A stretch of DNA of 64,000 nucleotides from Myrica gale (taxonomy: Eukaryota > Streptophyta > Magnoliopsida > Fagales > Myricaceae), in the NCBI GenBank assembly GCA_963930655.1, contig OZ005605.1:20839501-20903500 (forward strand). Reading direction: 5' to 3'. The notes under the pieces are model-generated. The model made no database searches, was not told the DNA's origin, and saw nothing but the letters and a program-made list of their open reading frames with translations. Positions 36,871 to 48,199 of the stretch are shown here, in pieces (positions within the stretch are counted from its first letter, which is position 1; each line of letters opens with the position of its first letter). Both the position numbers and the translations under genes were made by a program.

Positions 36871-38190
36871 GGTGGGAAACTGGGAAAGGAACTTTTGCTG
36901 TTTGCATGTACTGGTTGTCGTTTCGGCTGCGGGGATCGCCGATGGTGTAACAGTGCAGCGACACCAATGCAACACAAAACACACGCGCGTGCGGCTGAGC
37001 GTGTCTTATTTGTTGTCGCCAACGCTATGACCGCATGCCCATTCCCACCAGCTATCGCTTATTTATATGGTTTGAACCAATCATCCAGGTTCAAAAATTT
37101 AGGTTTAATGTTATTATAATATTTATTTAAAAAAAAAATTCTTTTCACTTTTCAACCAACTCTCTAACATATCTTTACTTTATAATATTTCACAAATTTT
37201 AATACCCAAAATTTCCAACCTCAAATATCACTGTAGTAAAAGTAACAAGAAACCAGCGACGCTTATTTAAAAAGTAACATCGGTTCCTTTTTAACTCTCT
37301 AACATATCTTTACTTTATAATATTTCACAAATTTTAATACCCAAAATTTCCAACCTCAAATATCACCGTAGTAAAAGTAACAAGAAACCAGCGACGCGTA
37401 TTTAAAAAGTAACACCGGTTCCCACCTGAGCGCTCTTGACCTCTTGTGCGTCTATGATCTATCTCTGTTAAGTGTTCGGGTGGAAATTTTTACCTATCAA
37501 AATTTTCACATTTATTAAAAAATTATAAAATAATTTTTTTATTATAAAATAATTTTTTATTATTTAAATATTATTTAAATATTTATTTTTTTATCAAATT
37601 TTATAAAATATTTTAATTTTTCACAAATTTTAATACTTCAAAATTTTCATTTTTGTTTTGCCTGGATTTTTATGTCTCGAATATTAATTTGTTACTGGAA
37701 ATGCTAAATTTTTGGGATGGAATATTTTTTTAATTTGTTATATGACAGATTAGCAGTTTTTAATGGATACAGGGGATTAAAATGTGATCTAAATATGGTT
37801 GAAGTTAGAAGAAATGAAAATCTTTTAGTGAAAATTCAAAAAGTTGAGTTAGTTTGAATCATCAATCATGCATATCCCAGATATGATAAAGAAGTTCTCC
37901 ATTCAAGTTTTAATTAAGGATTTTTCGTTATGCGAATTTATTTCCTTATCCAAGAACAAATACAAATTCAAAATAAACTGAAAAGAGAAATAAAGGAAAA
38001 ATAAAATTAGAACGAAGCGCGTTCAAATCACGTGCGGGCTGTAAGTAGAATTAAAATAAATTTAAGTGTTTTCTTTTTATTTATAACCCCAACAAACGTG
38101 AAAATCAAGGGGATCATTAATGGTGAACATGATTATTGTTAAGCCCCGTGGTTTATGTGGCAGAGGTTGCCACGTTTTATACGTTAGGAT
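36871..38190. other. Intergenic, upstream of DUF707
   Basis: Very AT-rich from about 37090, with a 135-bp tandem duplication at 37158-37427. No gene recognised. Confidence 0.45.
37158..37427. repeat. 135-bp tandem duplication
   Basis: Unit 1 is 37158-37292 and unit 2 is 37293-37427. Both begin aactctctaacatatctt and end near ggttcc. By eye there are only a handful of substitutions (for example cactgtag against caccgtag). Confidence 0.9.
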
Positions 38191-38524
38191 TAGGGCTGTT
38201 CAAAATCCCGATCGGACCTGTTTTGATCAAAATTGGTTAATTTTTTTGAAATCGGGTTGATCGAACCGGTAAACCGGTGTATTCCGATCCGGTTCCGGGT
38301 TACCCTCATGAAAATTCGAGATCAGACCGGAGTATACCTCTCCAAACCGGAATTGGCCCAAAATGACATGGTCCAACCCCAAAATCGGCCCAAAATGGCA
38401 TGGCCCAGACCGGACCGGACCAAACTGGTCATATGACCGGTCCGGTCTATATACTCTACAAAATGTCCGGTTTGACCGGCCAAATCGGATCGAACCGGCC
38501 CGGACAGAATCTTGGACAGCCCTA
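38191..38524. repeat. hAT-like MITE full of accgg / ccggt motifs
   Basis: Termini tagggctgttcaa and (complement) tagggctgtccaa are inverted repeats of the same type as the element in the DUF707 intron. The interior is unusually rich in ccggt/accgg and cggacc motifs (for example ccggaccggaccaaactgg near 38410), giving many self-complementary blocks. The open frames on both strands are by-products of this repetition. No clear 8-bp target duplication was found. Confidence 0.7.
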
Positions 38525-39095
38525 ATCAAGATAATTGAGCCTTTTCTCGGCGGTAGGTGCTAACCGTGCTATGGAAGAGGTTGTCCCGTGCCAACTGACA
38601 CGCAAGATTGTTGAGAAAATTCCTGGACTTTCCTTCACGTCATAAAACAAGTGGAGGGGGATTTGGACGCATGCCACATGGGAGGTTAGCTAAGCTGGGG
38701 GTTCATCTGGCGCCACCAAATCTTACCTAATCGTACGTGACATGGACGATTAGCCAAAATGGGACTATATAAATACTAAACTGGTCTGCCTTTAGTTTAA
38801 TAATTAAACATTATATATTAAGTAATTCCAATATTAAAATAAAAAATAGTAAAATACTTCGGTGATTTTAATTAAAATACATATTGTCAATTATACATGA
38901 CTTCTGTCTCACTTTTGGATTGATTGATCACAACGAAAAACCATGTGAATTGCCTTTCAGTCAGACCATAGGATCAGCAGCTGCAACACGAACTGCGCAC
39001 GTCACGTGGATAGAAGATTGAATAATCTTTGCTGTCGAGCCTAGACCGGTTCTCTTCGTGGGAGTCACGTGTGTAGAAAATATTTATTATTTTTT

Positions 39096-40795
39096 CAGGA
39101 TCTTTCGTTATATTAATATAAATAAGCTTTGCACTCGTCAACAGTTAGATATTATCCATGTACGGTCTAAGCTTCAGTTAAGATCTTCGGCAGAAACAGC
39201 GTGACAATTTATGATAGAATTCTTTAAAGTAGGGGCAAAGAATCAACAACCTGGGTCGTTTTTTTTTATTAATTAAGAATTATTGTTCCATGAATTATCA
39301 ACAAGCTGTGTTAACCAAACCTTACGTTGATGACTAACGATGTCGGCCGAAGATACGAGACCATCGCGAGGCGTGGAGATTGTAAGAAAAGATTTGCTAA
39401 GTGGCAACCTTTTGTTATTGGACAGCTAAAAATTAACTTTGACGTGGACAGTTTTTTTTTTTCCTAGGCCTGACGTGGACTGTTAAAAGAGGACGTTATG
39501 TGCTTCGTCTGTGAGCCTTGGAAGAATTGTTGAAGCCAGTAGATTTTGCCGCAATGGAAATAATCCGGGGAAGCCGATTCGCAAGTAAAACCTGCAGCTG
39601 AAAAATGAACAGAGAAGATTTTTAATAAATATTATAATAATAAAAAATTATATGATAAATTTTTTAATATTAATCCTAAATACTTAACCCCAATTATTTG
39701 CTACTCAAACATTCCCTTAATACCTCTGACTGATGATTGAAATTGAAGTTATTAGTATCGAAAAGTTTTTAGACAAGCGAGCACCAGAGCTAGAAGTTTT
39801 TGTAGACCCGAGAGAGTGGAATTTCCTGGAACATTTTGTTGCTAATTGGTGTGCAACCAATAGACGCTGTGGCTTTCATGATTTATACTCTCTTTCAAGA
39901 AAGATTATTGTATACGACAATGTTGTTGACGTCTGAATAGCAATAACATGTTGCGTGACTTAAAATCAATTTTAATTTATGATAAGACGATAGAGACTCA
40001 TGCTTTTTGAAATATCTACTTAGAAGTAAAATATCTACCTGCTCAGTAACCTTCTCTACAAAATAATAAAAAAGTTTAATTATTGATATAGTCCTTGTAT
40101 TATTCACATTTAAAAAATTAGATTTTAAAAGTACAATTTTGAACATAACAGTCTTTATGATCTGTTTTTTCGACATACAGATCTTTGTCTATAAAAAATT
40201 AACTCATTAATAAAGACAGGGTATAAGATATGTTATCCGACCCCAAAAATAGATATCTTGACTCCTAATCCAAGTCAGTCTTCTATCAATTGGTTAACTT
40301 TTAATAAACAAAATGACTAATATGTATGAAAAATGGACCACAAAGATCATTATGTTCAAAATTGTACTCATAGATTGATTTGTCAAAAGTCAATACTACA
40401 GAGACGGTTGCTATAAATAAACTATAATAAAAAAACCCATGATATGTACTCATACATGCATCGCATATATATATTAATGTTACATGCGTTATATAGATAT
40501 TTTTCCAGGATCTTTCGTTATATACGCTTTGCCCTCGTCAACTGAGTTGGATATTATACACGGGCTAAGCTTCTGTTAAGATCTATGATCTTCGGCAGAA
40601 ACAACGTGAAAGAAAACATTAATCTCAACAAAACAACGTAGAAATGCTGTACGTGTGGGGGTAAACTTGTTTCAAAGCTGTTAATTAATTTTCTTGCACA
40701 AATATATATAACATGTTGCCAGTCCCGATAGAATTCTTTAAAAGGACAAAGAATCAACAACCTGGGTCGGTTTTTAATTAAGAATCATTAATGTT
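39096..40795. repeat. Diverged duplication: 39096-39295 and 40500-40795
   Basis: Both copies run aggatctttcgttatat, then ctcgtcaac, then ttaagatct...cttcggcagaaaca and then caaagaatcaacaacctggg in the same order. The second copy contains an extra stretch of about 80 bp. A shared aaccttacgt follows at 39319 and 41000, so the duplicated unit may have been larger, with the copies about 1.4 kb apart. Confidence 0.75.
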
Positions 40796-41471
40796 CTATA
40801 ACATAGCCGGGGGAGGCTGGCTAGCTGGAGATCGATCACTTGTTGAGTAGGGTTCGAGGTAGTCGTGCTCAATTAATTTAGGTCATCTGCGTCTTGTCGA
40901 CGACGCTGCATTCCACGAGGGCTCATATTAGAAACGCATAGGTCAAATTTGACGTACGTACGTCCAACTGTGGACCTGAGCCTTTTCACTAGAAACAAAC
41001 CTTACGTCCAACTGTGTGATCCATGAGTCCGGAGCTTGTACCAAACCACCTGAAAATTACTGTATACTCGATGTGGATGACTGAATACCTTTTGACAAAT
41101 TTCAATAAAAATCATTCTACAGAGAAATATTCTAAAACTTTTTCACAAACTTTTTACAAACCCTCCTTTTACAAGTCAAAAACTCACGAAATTTTATCTC
41201 AAGCCTAACCAGATTTCATCCTAAATCTTTGATTTTCTAATCATGGAGAGAGCAGAATAATACAATTAGGGTTGTGATGGAGGATGGCGGTTAGCGGCAA
41301 AATCAAACCCAAATCTAAACTCAACAAATCATAATCAAAATGAATCAAATAACAAACGAAATCTCCTAAAACAAGCTAAATTGCAATGAAAATCCACCAA
41401 AACCAACGAAATGGCGTTCAAAATCAACCAAATCGCATCCAGGAATCAAAGCAATTACCATTTTGGAGAGA

Positions 41472-41614
41472 AATCTAAATCAAAGCAGAGAGAATGGGGG
41501 AGGAAGCCAACATGGATAAAAGTGAGCAAGGGAGAGAGCTCCTCAAAAAGAGATTGTTGCTCTTTAACGAGAAACGACTTCCTCCCCCATTCTCTCTCTG
41601 CTTTGATTTGGATT
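41472..41614. repeat. Short perfect-like inverted repeat (hairpin), arms of about 35 bp
   Basis: The left arm 41472-41506 (aaatcaaagcagagagaatg core) pairs with the right arm 41578-41614 (cattctctctctgctttgat core) with one dinucleotide insertion and one mismatch. The loop is about 70 nt. The stem is far more perfect than chance. A transcribed copy would form a microRNA-like or siRNA-generating hairpin; that is inference. Confidence 0.75.
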
Positions 41615-41992
41615 TGTATATAATAAGGTTAAAAAAGAAATTAAAAATCTAATTTTAGCAGTGGAAAACTGTTCTCGCAGCGGTTTTCACAGCTAACACC
41701 TAGGTCTCCGTCCCACAGCAAAATTAGTCATCCGTGCCACCGTGGAGTGGTGAACCGTTTGCGGCATCGGTGTCCAACCCTAAATGCAATACCTAACATC
41801 TTCCATGCAAATCGGCATTGCTCGTAATTTCCATGCAGTAGAGTATGACATCATTAGAGTTGAACGTGGTTACGTGACATACAAGTTAAGGGAAAATAAG
41901 TGCATGGATGGTCGAGAGAAATCATTAAGCAAATATATAATAATAAGTAGCGTATAAGATAAGTTGTTAAGCAAATATTGCTAGCTATATTG

Positions 41993-42172
41993 GGCTGTTT
42001 GTTTCCCCAAAATTTTGGGGTTCGAAACTTCCAACAAAACAAACACACTTCAAAATTGTTAACTTTTACACACATACACTCTACTTTTCACAAACCCCAA
42101 TAAATCTCAATAAAGTAAAGATTCCCAAAATTTCGGGAATATACCCCGAAATTTCCACAAATAAACGCCCCC
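41993..42172 (-). repeat. MITE family D copy 2 (inverted relative to copy 1)
   Basis: The left end gggctgtttgtttccccaaa and the right end, complemented (gggggcgtttatttgtgg), are imperfect inverted repeats. The interior carries cttttcacaaaccccaata and ttcccaaaatttcgggaat, reverse complements of blocks in the copy at 23907-24089. Confidence 0.7.
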
Positions 42173-42544
42173 ATAGTACCGTGGTTGGAAATGTTTATTA
42201 TTTGGTAAAACATCAACATCTAAAAGCTTTTATAAATTGAGCAATTTCGATGTTGTGGTCTGCCTCTGTCGGCATATATAGACATGGTTGAATAGGCCTT
42301 GGTTTCCACTTTGCTGGGAGCCTCCAGCCTTCTTTACTGGTCTTTATGAGCCTCGAGCCCAATAGGTTTGTTGCTGGCCCTCTTGGCTCTCTCATAGAAC
42401 CAGAGAAAAGTGTAGTAAGTTATGGACAAAGCAGTGGACTGTCACAACTTGAAGTGCTTAGAAGGTTCAAAGCATGTGAAGGACTAGTGATTCCTGAAAC
42501 AGGAAAATTCAATTCCCTCAGTTCTCTGAAAGTATTAGGTGTTT

Positions 42545-42660
42545 CAGCCTTTCTGAAGCCATAACCAACGTGACAGTCATCTCCTCTATCAGTCCTAAGA
42601 GAATCAAAGCTTTGTTTCCAACAGCCCGAAACAGGCAGATTATACACGAGTATGCGAACT
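42545..42660 (-). pseudogene. Decayed partial copy of exon 4 of the BRD4-like gene
   Basis: The minus-strand sequence follows the start of exon 4 of the neighbouring gene (44891 downward) in order: intron-end ctgtttc, TTGGAAACAA, TTGATTCTCT, GGAGATGACTGTCA, then GTTG..TATGGCTTCAGA. Similarity reaches at least to about 42545. The translated fragment reads RGDDCHV, against KGDDCHV in the gene. The piece includes the end of the preceding intron, so it arose from genomic DNA, not from spliced RNA. It has no start and no partner exons. Confidence 0.65.
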
Positions 42661-42829
42661 CTGGCCCACTGGAAAACGAAAAATCAACCAGAAAGTGAGA
42701 CCAAATATCTAACTTAATGGTGGAATATACACAGAAATTACCCACAAATGTTTCATTCTTCCTTCTTCTTTTTTTGTTCTTTCAATATTTGCTTTACCTG
42801 GTCCTTGGTTGACTCGTTCAAATTCTGCA

Positions 42830-43205
42830 TTTACCATCAATTTTGTTACGGAAGAAATATACCTTTTATTTGAGAATTATCATCAATTTTGTACTTTAAA
42901 CTACTACATTTAAGACATTGAACTCTCTAATTATTAATCTTAAACATTTTGCACCTTTCGACTGACATTAATATCCTAAAAAATTTAATGAATTGATAAT
43001 TATATATTTGGGTCAAGGGCATTATCGTTATTTTAATTTAATAATGTAAAATTTCTAAAATTGATAGTTAAAAGATACAATGTCTTAAAAGTAATAGTTT
43101 ATAGTGTGAAATGCAAAACCGGTGATTTAAAGGATGAAATGTCTTAAAAATAGTAGTTTTAGGTGTAAAGTACAAAATTTATGATAATCAGTAAGTGAAT
43201 TAGCC
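42830..43205. repeat. Foldback element, imperfect inverted arms
   Basis: Left arm motifs aattatcatcaattttgtact and aactactacatttaagacat pair with right arm atgtcttaaaaatagtagttt and agtacaaaatttatgataat. The middle is AT-rich. It belongs to the same style as 658, 13360 and 51355, and may be related to them. Confidence 0.7.
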
Positions 43206-43506
43206 AATTGGAAGAAATATTTAGTGATTTAAAATCATATGCTAGGCCTCATAAGTAATGCTAGAAACAAATATTTAACGAGAAGTTGCATGACCAATAA
43301 TGAACACGAAAAGATAAAAGCAAATGAAACCTTTTTCTTTTTCTAACTGATTTGTGTATACGATGCATTCTTGCAAAGTGCTTTGTCAACCAAGATATTT
43401 TCAAAATGTACGTAAAACTTTTGTACACCAAAGGGTCCTGAAAATAGCAACTTTGATGACTACTAGTTCTGTAAATGGCTCTGAAAAGGGGAAAAAGGGC
43501 CAAGAT

Positions 43507-46500
43507 TTACTTAGTTCGAACCCTCTTTCGTCCCTTCTTGGGAACAACAGGCTGTTGATTAGCAGTCCCACGTCCAACTTTTCTTGGCCTACCGACCCCT
43601 TTATTTGTAACAGCCAACGATTCCGCTGACGAAGGGGAATTAACATTACTTGGTCTTTTATCTCCATTTAAGGTCTTTGTCCTAGCATTAGCTGCTTTTC
43701 CGAATACTTTGCTGTTACCAGGGCAAATACTCCCGGGTTTGACAGGACGATTAGGCATTAGAGCTTCAACTGGGGGATTGGTAGAGGTAGCCTTGCTGCT
43801 AGTATACTTGAAATGCTGCCGTAGTTTTTGAGTTATGAGGTCCCTGAGTAGTAGAGCAGATTTATATTCGCGTGTGCTCTTGGAGTAAAAGACCAAGGAA
43901 TTGTTACTGAGAAGCAGTAGATCTCGTAAGAGTTCCAAAGCACATGTGATTGAGTGGCTTGCGATTCTTGATCTTATAGTGTCAAAATCCATGTGTCGCC
44001 GGATCATTTTCTTGTATCTTCCCTCTTCTGTTATGAAATACAGTACAAAACTAACATGAACTGCTTCCATGAATGAGCCCATTAACTAATTGACACTTAT
44101 CATTGGTTAAGCTTATGAATAGGTTTCGTTTTTTGGGGCAAAGGTTAAGAATAGTTGACCCAAAGTGAGTAGCTGACAAGAAATCGGAGGTACAGCTTGC
44201 AAGAATTGACTGCAGCAATTATCATCAAGCACAAGTTGGAATGATGGTAGTGACAGAGCATCAAGTTGTTAGCAATACCTGGCTATCAAGTCGCCGGTGG
44301 AAGACAGATGCACTTTTATTCTCCAAAAGCGAATCACAAATGCCCATCAGATCATCAATTCCATCCTTGCTCAAACTTCTGTTATAGTCATCTGCACCAG
44401 AACATCCAGCAACCTCACCACGATTGCTGGTCGAATTTTCTTTACACCAAGAGGCGGGTAAAACATCAACTGAAGCCAAAAGGTCAGTTTCTCCAACACT
44501 ACTATCCCTGACATCCCTACTGCAATCTTTTCTCTTTCTCTTCCCCCTCCTCTTTCTTAAGCTCCCTCCTCCTCCCCCGTATAAGGTCCCTGCGAGCTTC
44601 TCAATACCAGAGAGCTTCTCCTGCAGAGAAGGCTGTGACGTTTCCGGCTTCGTCTCCATCTCTTCACCCGAAATAGCCACAGGAATCCGACATTCAGCTG
44701 GACAATTTGTATGGATTTCCTCTGTGAAACTACCAGCAGATAGTCCATCCTTAGATATCTCTTTACTCAAATATTCAACTCCCTCTGATTTTTGGAAAGG
44801 AGCAGGTGATTCTGTCTGGCTGGAACCACAGGCAACATGACAGTCATCTCCTTTCTCTGCCTTGAGAGATTCAAGCCTTGTTTCCAGGGACCTGAAACAG
44901 GAACCTTATACAAGTCATAACACAACCGCAGAATGCAAACTAGAGCTCAATGTAGACTGAAAATCTCCAGAGAAAAAACAAAGCCGACTCTCTTAATTAG
45001 TGTCCGGCGTTATGATTTTTCTCCCTCTCATGGTTAGAGGAGCTCAGGGTCCCTACATGCATCATTATAAAATCTAAATTGTATGCATCTGTCATGCTTC
45101 TCTGACTCCTAATTTCTAAACAATCACATGCTCAACCACTTGATTTATCTTTCTTCAATCTTCCGCCCTCATAACCTGGCTGAGACAGATGGCTACCGCT
45201 TTTGGTGTTCTAAGTTTCCCAATCTTACCTTGTTGCCATCTTAAGTGCCGCATAATGTCTGCTAACAGAGACGGTGTTGGGAAACGAAATGAATAATGCT
45301 ACAAGGAGAGTACCAAAAAGGAAACTACAAGGGAACAAGCCGCATACTGCTATTTTTACGTTTTTCCTTTAGGATGAAAGCATGGAGCAGATGTGTCCTA
45401 ATATAAATAGAAAAAGATGTCCCAGGTCATCTGATATTATACAGTTTGAGCAGACAAAAAAATAACTAACCCAATTGAGTCTTCAGATAGCTCTAGAGCA
45501 CGTCTCAATTCTTCCATTCGCTGCTTCCGTAGCTCATCAAACCATGCCCTAGGAGGAAACATAAAATGAACTTAAGGAAAAGAGATATCCTTGAAGGATT
45601 TTAGATGATAGATAACCACATAAATGTGGACAACTAGAGCTTGAAAAACGAGTCAGCAGACAGGTATCAAGAATTCAGAAACTAAGCATGTTAAATTCGC
45701 TTCCACACAAAAAGAGAAAAAAAATATACATCAGGAATGAAGGAGCCCATCATTGATATCCATTCAATAAAATTCAAGGCTAAATATTATGCATTACCAG
45801 GCAATGAAAGTAAACTTACGTGCATCCAGAATAACGCCGTTGCAAGTCCTCATATTTGGACTTACATACCTGAAAACAAGATCCTCTATTTACTATGTAG
45901 GATGTGAAAACGAATTAAACTGAAAATTTAATAATTTTTCAGATACTGACGAAGTAATTAGTCCAAATACTCAGCAGAAAGGCAAAACAATAACTAATTG
46001 GACATACCAACATAATAATGATATGAGAAAATATTTCAGTAGAAAAGTTCTACCCAGAAAATTAATACCAGGAATGATCACCTAGGAACAGAGTGATCAC
46101 AGGTCGAGAAGTCAGCATGCCTAGGGTGGATTAGTAATAAACAAATGCAGTACTGAAGGCAATGCACTAAACCGAAGAGTAACACCAATGCAATTGTGGC
46201 TTTTTCTTTTGCTGAAGACTAATACCAATCCAATTCTGTGCACGTTCCCTACCTTTTCTTTTGTCTCTCTCTCTCTCTCCTTCTCTTCCTTAAACTCTAC
46301 AGCGTGAGTGCTAGTAAGGTGCCTATTATACAGATTCCACACCACACTAGAAGTCAATACTTTATTGCCACGTTTGTGTACCAAAGCGTATCCTATTCTT
46401 TAGGGAACAGTAACTACCAAGTGAAAAAGGCAATGGACTACTTACCCAAAAAAAAAGGCAACGGACTCTCTCTCTCTCTCTCTCTCTCAGGTACATATAT

Positions 46501-47112
46501 TCTCCGAACCACCTACTTATTGCCTTTATTTCGGCCTTTGTTCTGTTAGCTTTTTAATTCCATTGATGCTCTCACAAACATTACTATTATGTATTCCCCC
46601 TCCATTTCTGCCCTATCCCCCGGAGGATGATTTGGACCTTTAAAGCATAAAACAAACCATCTTCCATCACAGAAACAATATGGATGGAAACGTGGACTGG
46701 GTTTGCGGGACCCGCTGGTAATAGTACCAAAATTCGTTAATAGTAAGGATTACAACTTTTGAAACAAGATGTATTGAAGAGAACTCTAAACAAATTAACT
46801 AAATTGCAAATTTTATTCCTAAGACCTGTGGCTTTAAGAACACTAATGCGAATGATGTGCTTTTGTTTTTATCAATTGAGCGGAATTAAGTAAAAACTGA
46901 GGAGTATTCTTTCTTTTTTTGGCCCCTTTTTTCTCTTCAAATTTGTGTATTACCTCCGGGGTGAGAGTATATGAACAAACGAGTCGTGTCCGGAGCTCCG
47001 AGGCCACGACGTCCCAGTCTTGGGTCCCGTGCCGAAGAACGGCCCCGCCGAGGAGAAGCTCCTCCAACGTACCCCACCTCCCTACCGTATCCGTCTCCGT
47101 CTCCGTCAACAT
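43507..47112 (-). CDS. BRD4-like protein: SANT/Myb-like domain plus C-terminal bromodomain, apparent frameshift in last exon
   Basis: A nuclear protein; plant members of this group are described as DNA-binding bromodomain proteins, and some Arabidopsis BRDs join SWI/SNF or NuA4-type complexes. Minus-strand exons: 47112-46954, 45869-45820, 45548-45471, 44891-44279, 44027-43507. Exons 1-4 join in phase for 300 codons: SANT/Myb-like region (RWGTLEELLLGGAVLRHGTQDW), then EDLQRRYSGCTAWFDELRKQ, a coiled coil with SLETRLESLK, an acidic linker and a KRRGKRKRK nuclear signal. Exon 4 ends with RRLDSQ. Exon 5 should continue K-R-G/A-R-Y-K-K into the bromodomain (MDFDTIRSRI, NNSLVFYSKSTREYKSA) and a basic, AT-hook-like tail (GRPRK). 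But the only usable acceptors leave the frame one base short at the GGG of AAGAGGGAAG (about 44021-44025). As written, translation stops seven codons into exon 5 (about 307 residues); an extra G would give about 473. It may be a real mutation or a sequencing error. The start is placed at the first ATG; an upstream frame has none. Confidence 0.85.
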
Positions 47113-47791
47113 CACCCTCCACGTGTACGGCCTAATAGAACCCGAATCCACCACCACCACCTCCTATTTCTCTACGCCTCCGGCTCATGCTGGCGCACAC
47201 TGCCTTCCAACCAACCACCAAAGAAAAAGATAAAAACAGAAGACAAGAAAAGAGACCTATCGACCCTTTCGCAGGAAAAAGAAAAACAGATCTCCCAAAT
47301 GGGTATCGGAAAGAGAAGAGGTTTTCGAGGGGAACAAGAGGGTGTAATTCAGGTGGTCCTTTCAGAGGGAGGCCATCCCTGGGTTTTCTATTTTCAATTC
47401 AAACTTGTCTGTGATCTTTTAGCTTTTGAAATAATAATTAATAATACTAATAATAAGAGAAAGCGTAAGACAAGGGGTTGACGGATTCTATTCTGAAGGG
47501 TTTGAAGAGAAAGACAGAGAAATAAAAGCGATGGCTACTATAGAGCTCGTATTCATCAAATGTGGAAACGATGAAAACATGGACTCTTACGCATCTTCTT
47601 TACAAAGAGACCCAAATGGGTTGGTTTTTGCTAAACTCTCCCCTCCGCTTATTTATCTCAATCTTCCTCTCTCGACGAAAAGCTTTAAAGGCTTCCTGCC
47701 GCTGCTTTATTCTCTCTCGTACGGCACTATTGTCATAGCGAAATGACCTATATGTCCCATCATTCCCCCCGGAATCCGGACGTTAATTTTA
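47113..47791. other. Upstream region of the BRD4-like gene
   Basis: Probable leader and promoter of the minus-strand gene. A plus-strand frame of 71 codons at 47531-47746 (starting MATIELVF) has a fair start but no recognisable family. The Mutator-like element begins at 47792, so only about 680 bp of native upstream DNA remains. Confidence 0.4.
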
Positions 47792-47990
47792 GGGAAATTT
47801 GCTAGTTATTAAATTTTATCCCATTTTCATTTTTAATCTTAAAATTTATTGAGTTAAATTTTTATTTCTTAAATTTTTAGTCCTTTTGTTATCTTCAGTC
47901 ACTTTATTTAACTGAATGATTTTTTATGTCATATTTTTTAAATTTAAAACGTAACCCATCGTTTTCACGTCAACCTCCACTATGATTTCT
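47792..47990 (+). repeat. Left terminal inverted repeat of the MULE
   Basis: Aligns with the complement of 49402-49605: GGGAAATTT, ttttcatttttaatc / ttttcatttttagtcc, ttagtcctttt / ttaatcctttag and cacgtcaacctccac / tacgccaacctccac. The arms differ by several substitutions and small indels, so the insertion is not very young. Confidence 0.88.
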
Positions 47991-48199
47991 AAAAAAATAG
48001 TTTGCGGCTTTGCGCAAACAGTGTGGCATTCCCACCATTTTCATTGAACAATTGTGCTTCCACATCTGCTTGAACTTACCCTTTTATTCCCTTTTCCCTA
48101 CCTCCTCCAACTCGGAACCCATTCTTTGAGCATTCCTAGAACTCTTCAGAATTTCGTGTTCTAATTAGAGGGTCCACGTTGACACCCAGCAACCTCAGA

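Larger units (their letters stand above)
38525..43506. other. Intergenic: repeats and decayed fragments between DUF707 and the BRD4-like gene
   Basis: No intact gene seen. The segment holds the dispersed duplication 39096/40500, a short hairpin at 41472-41614, a family D MITE, a decayed copy of BRD4-like exon 4 and a foldback element, each listed separately. Confidence 0.5.

Noticed and set aside
38227..38563. Three overlapping frames of 66-100 codons on both strands
   Set aside because: All arise from the repeated ccggt-type units of a hAT-like MITE, not from a gene.
43507..44082. 191-codon frame taken as a complete bromodomain protein starting upstream of the exon 5 acceptor
   Set aside because: The first 18 or so residues of that frame are intron sequence with no homology. 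The bromodomain belongs to the five-exon gene, although it is out of frame by one base as sequenced.
47020..47481. 153-codon plus-strand frame rich in Pro, Arg and Lys
   Set aside because: It overlaps exon 1 of the BRD4-like gene on the other strand and has no family resemblance; compositional shadow.
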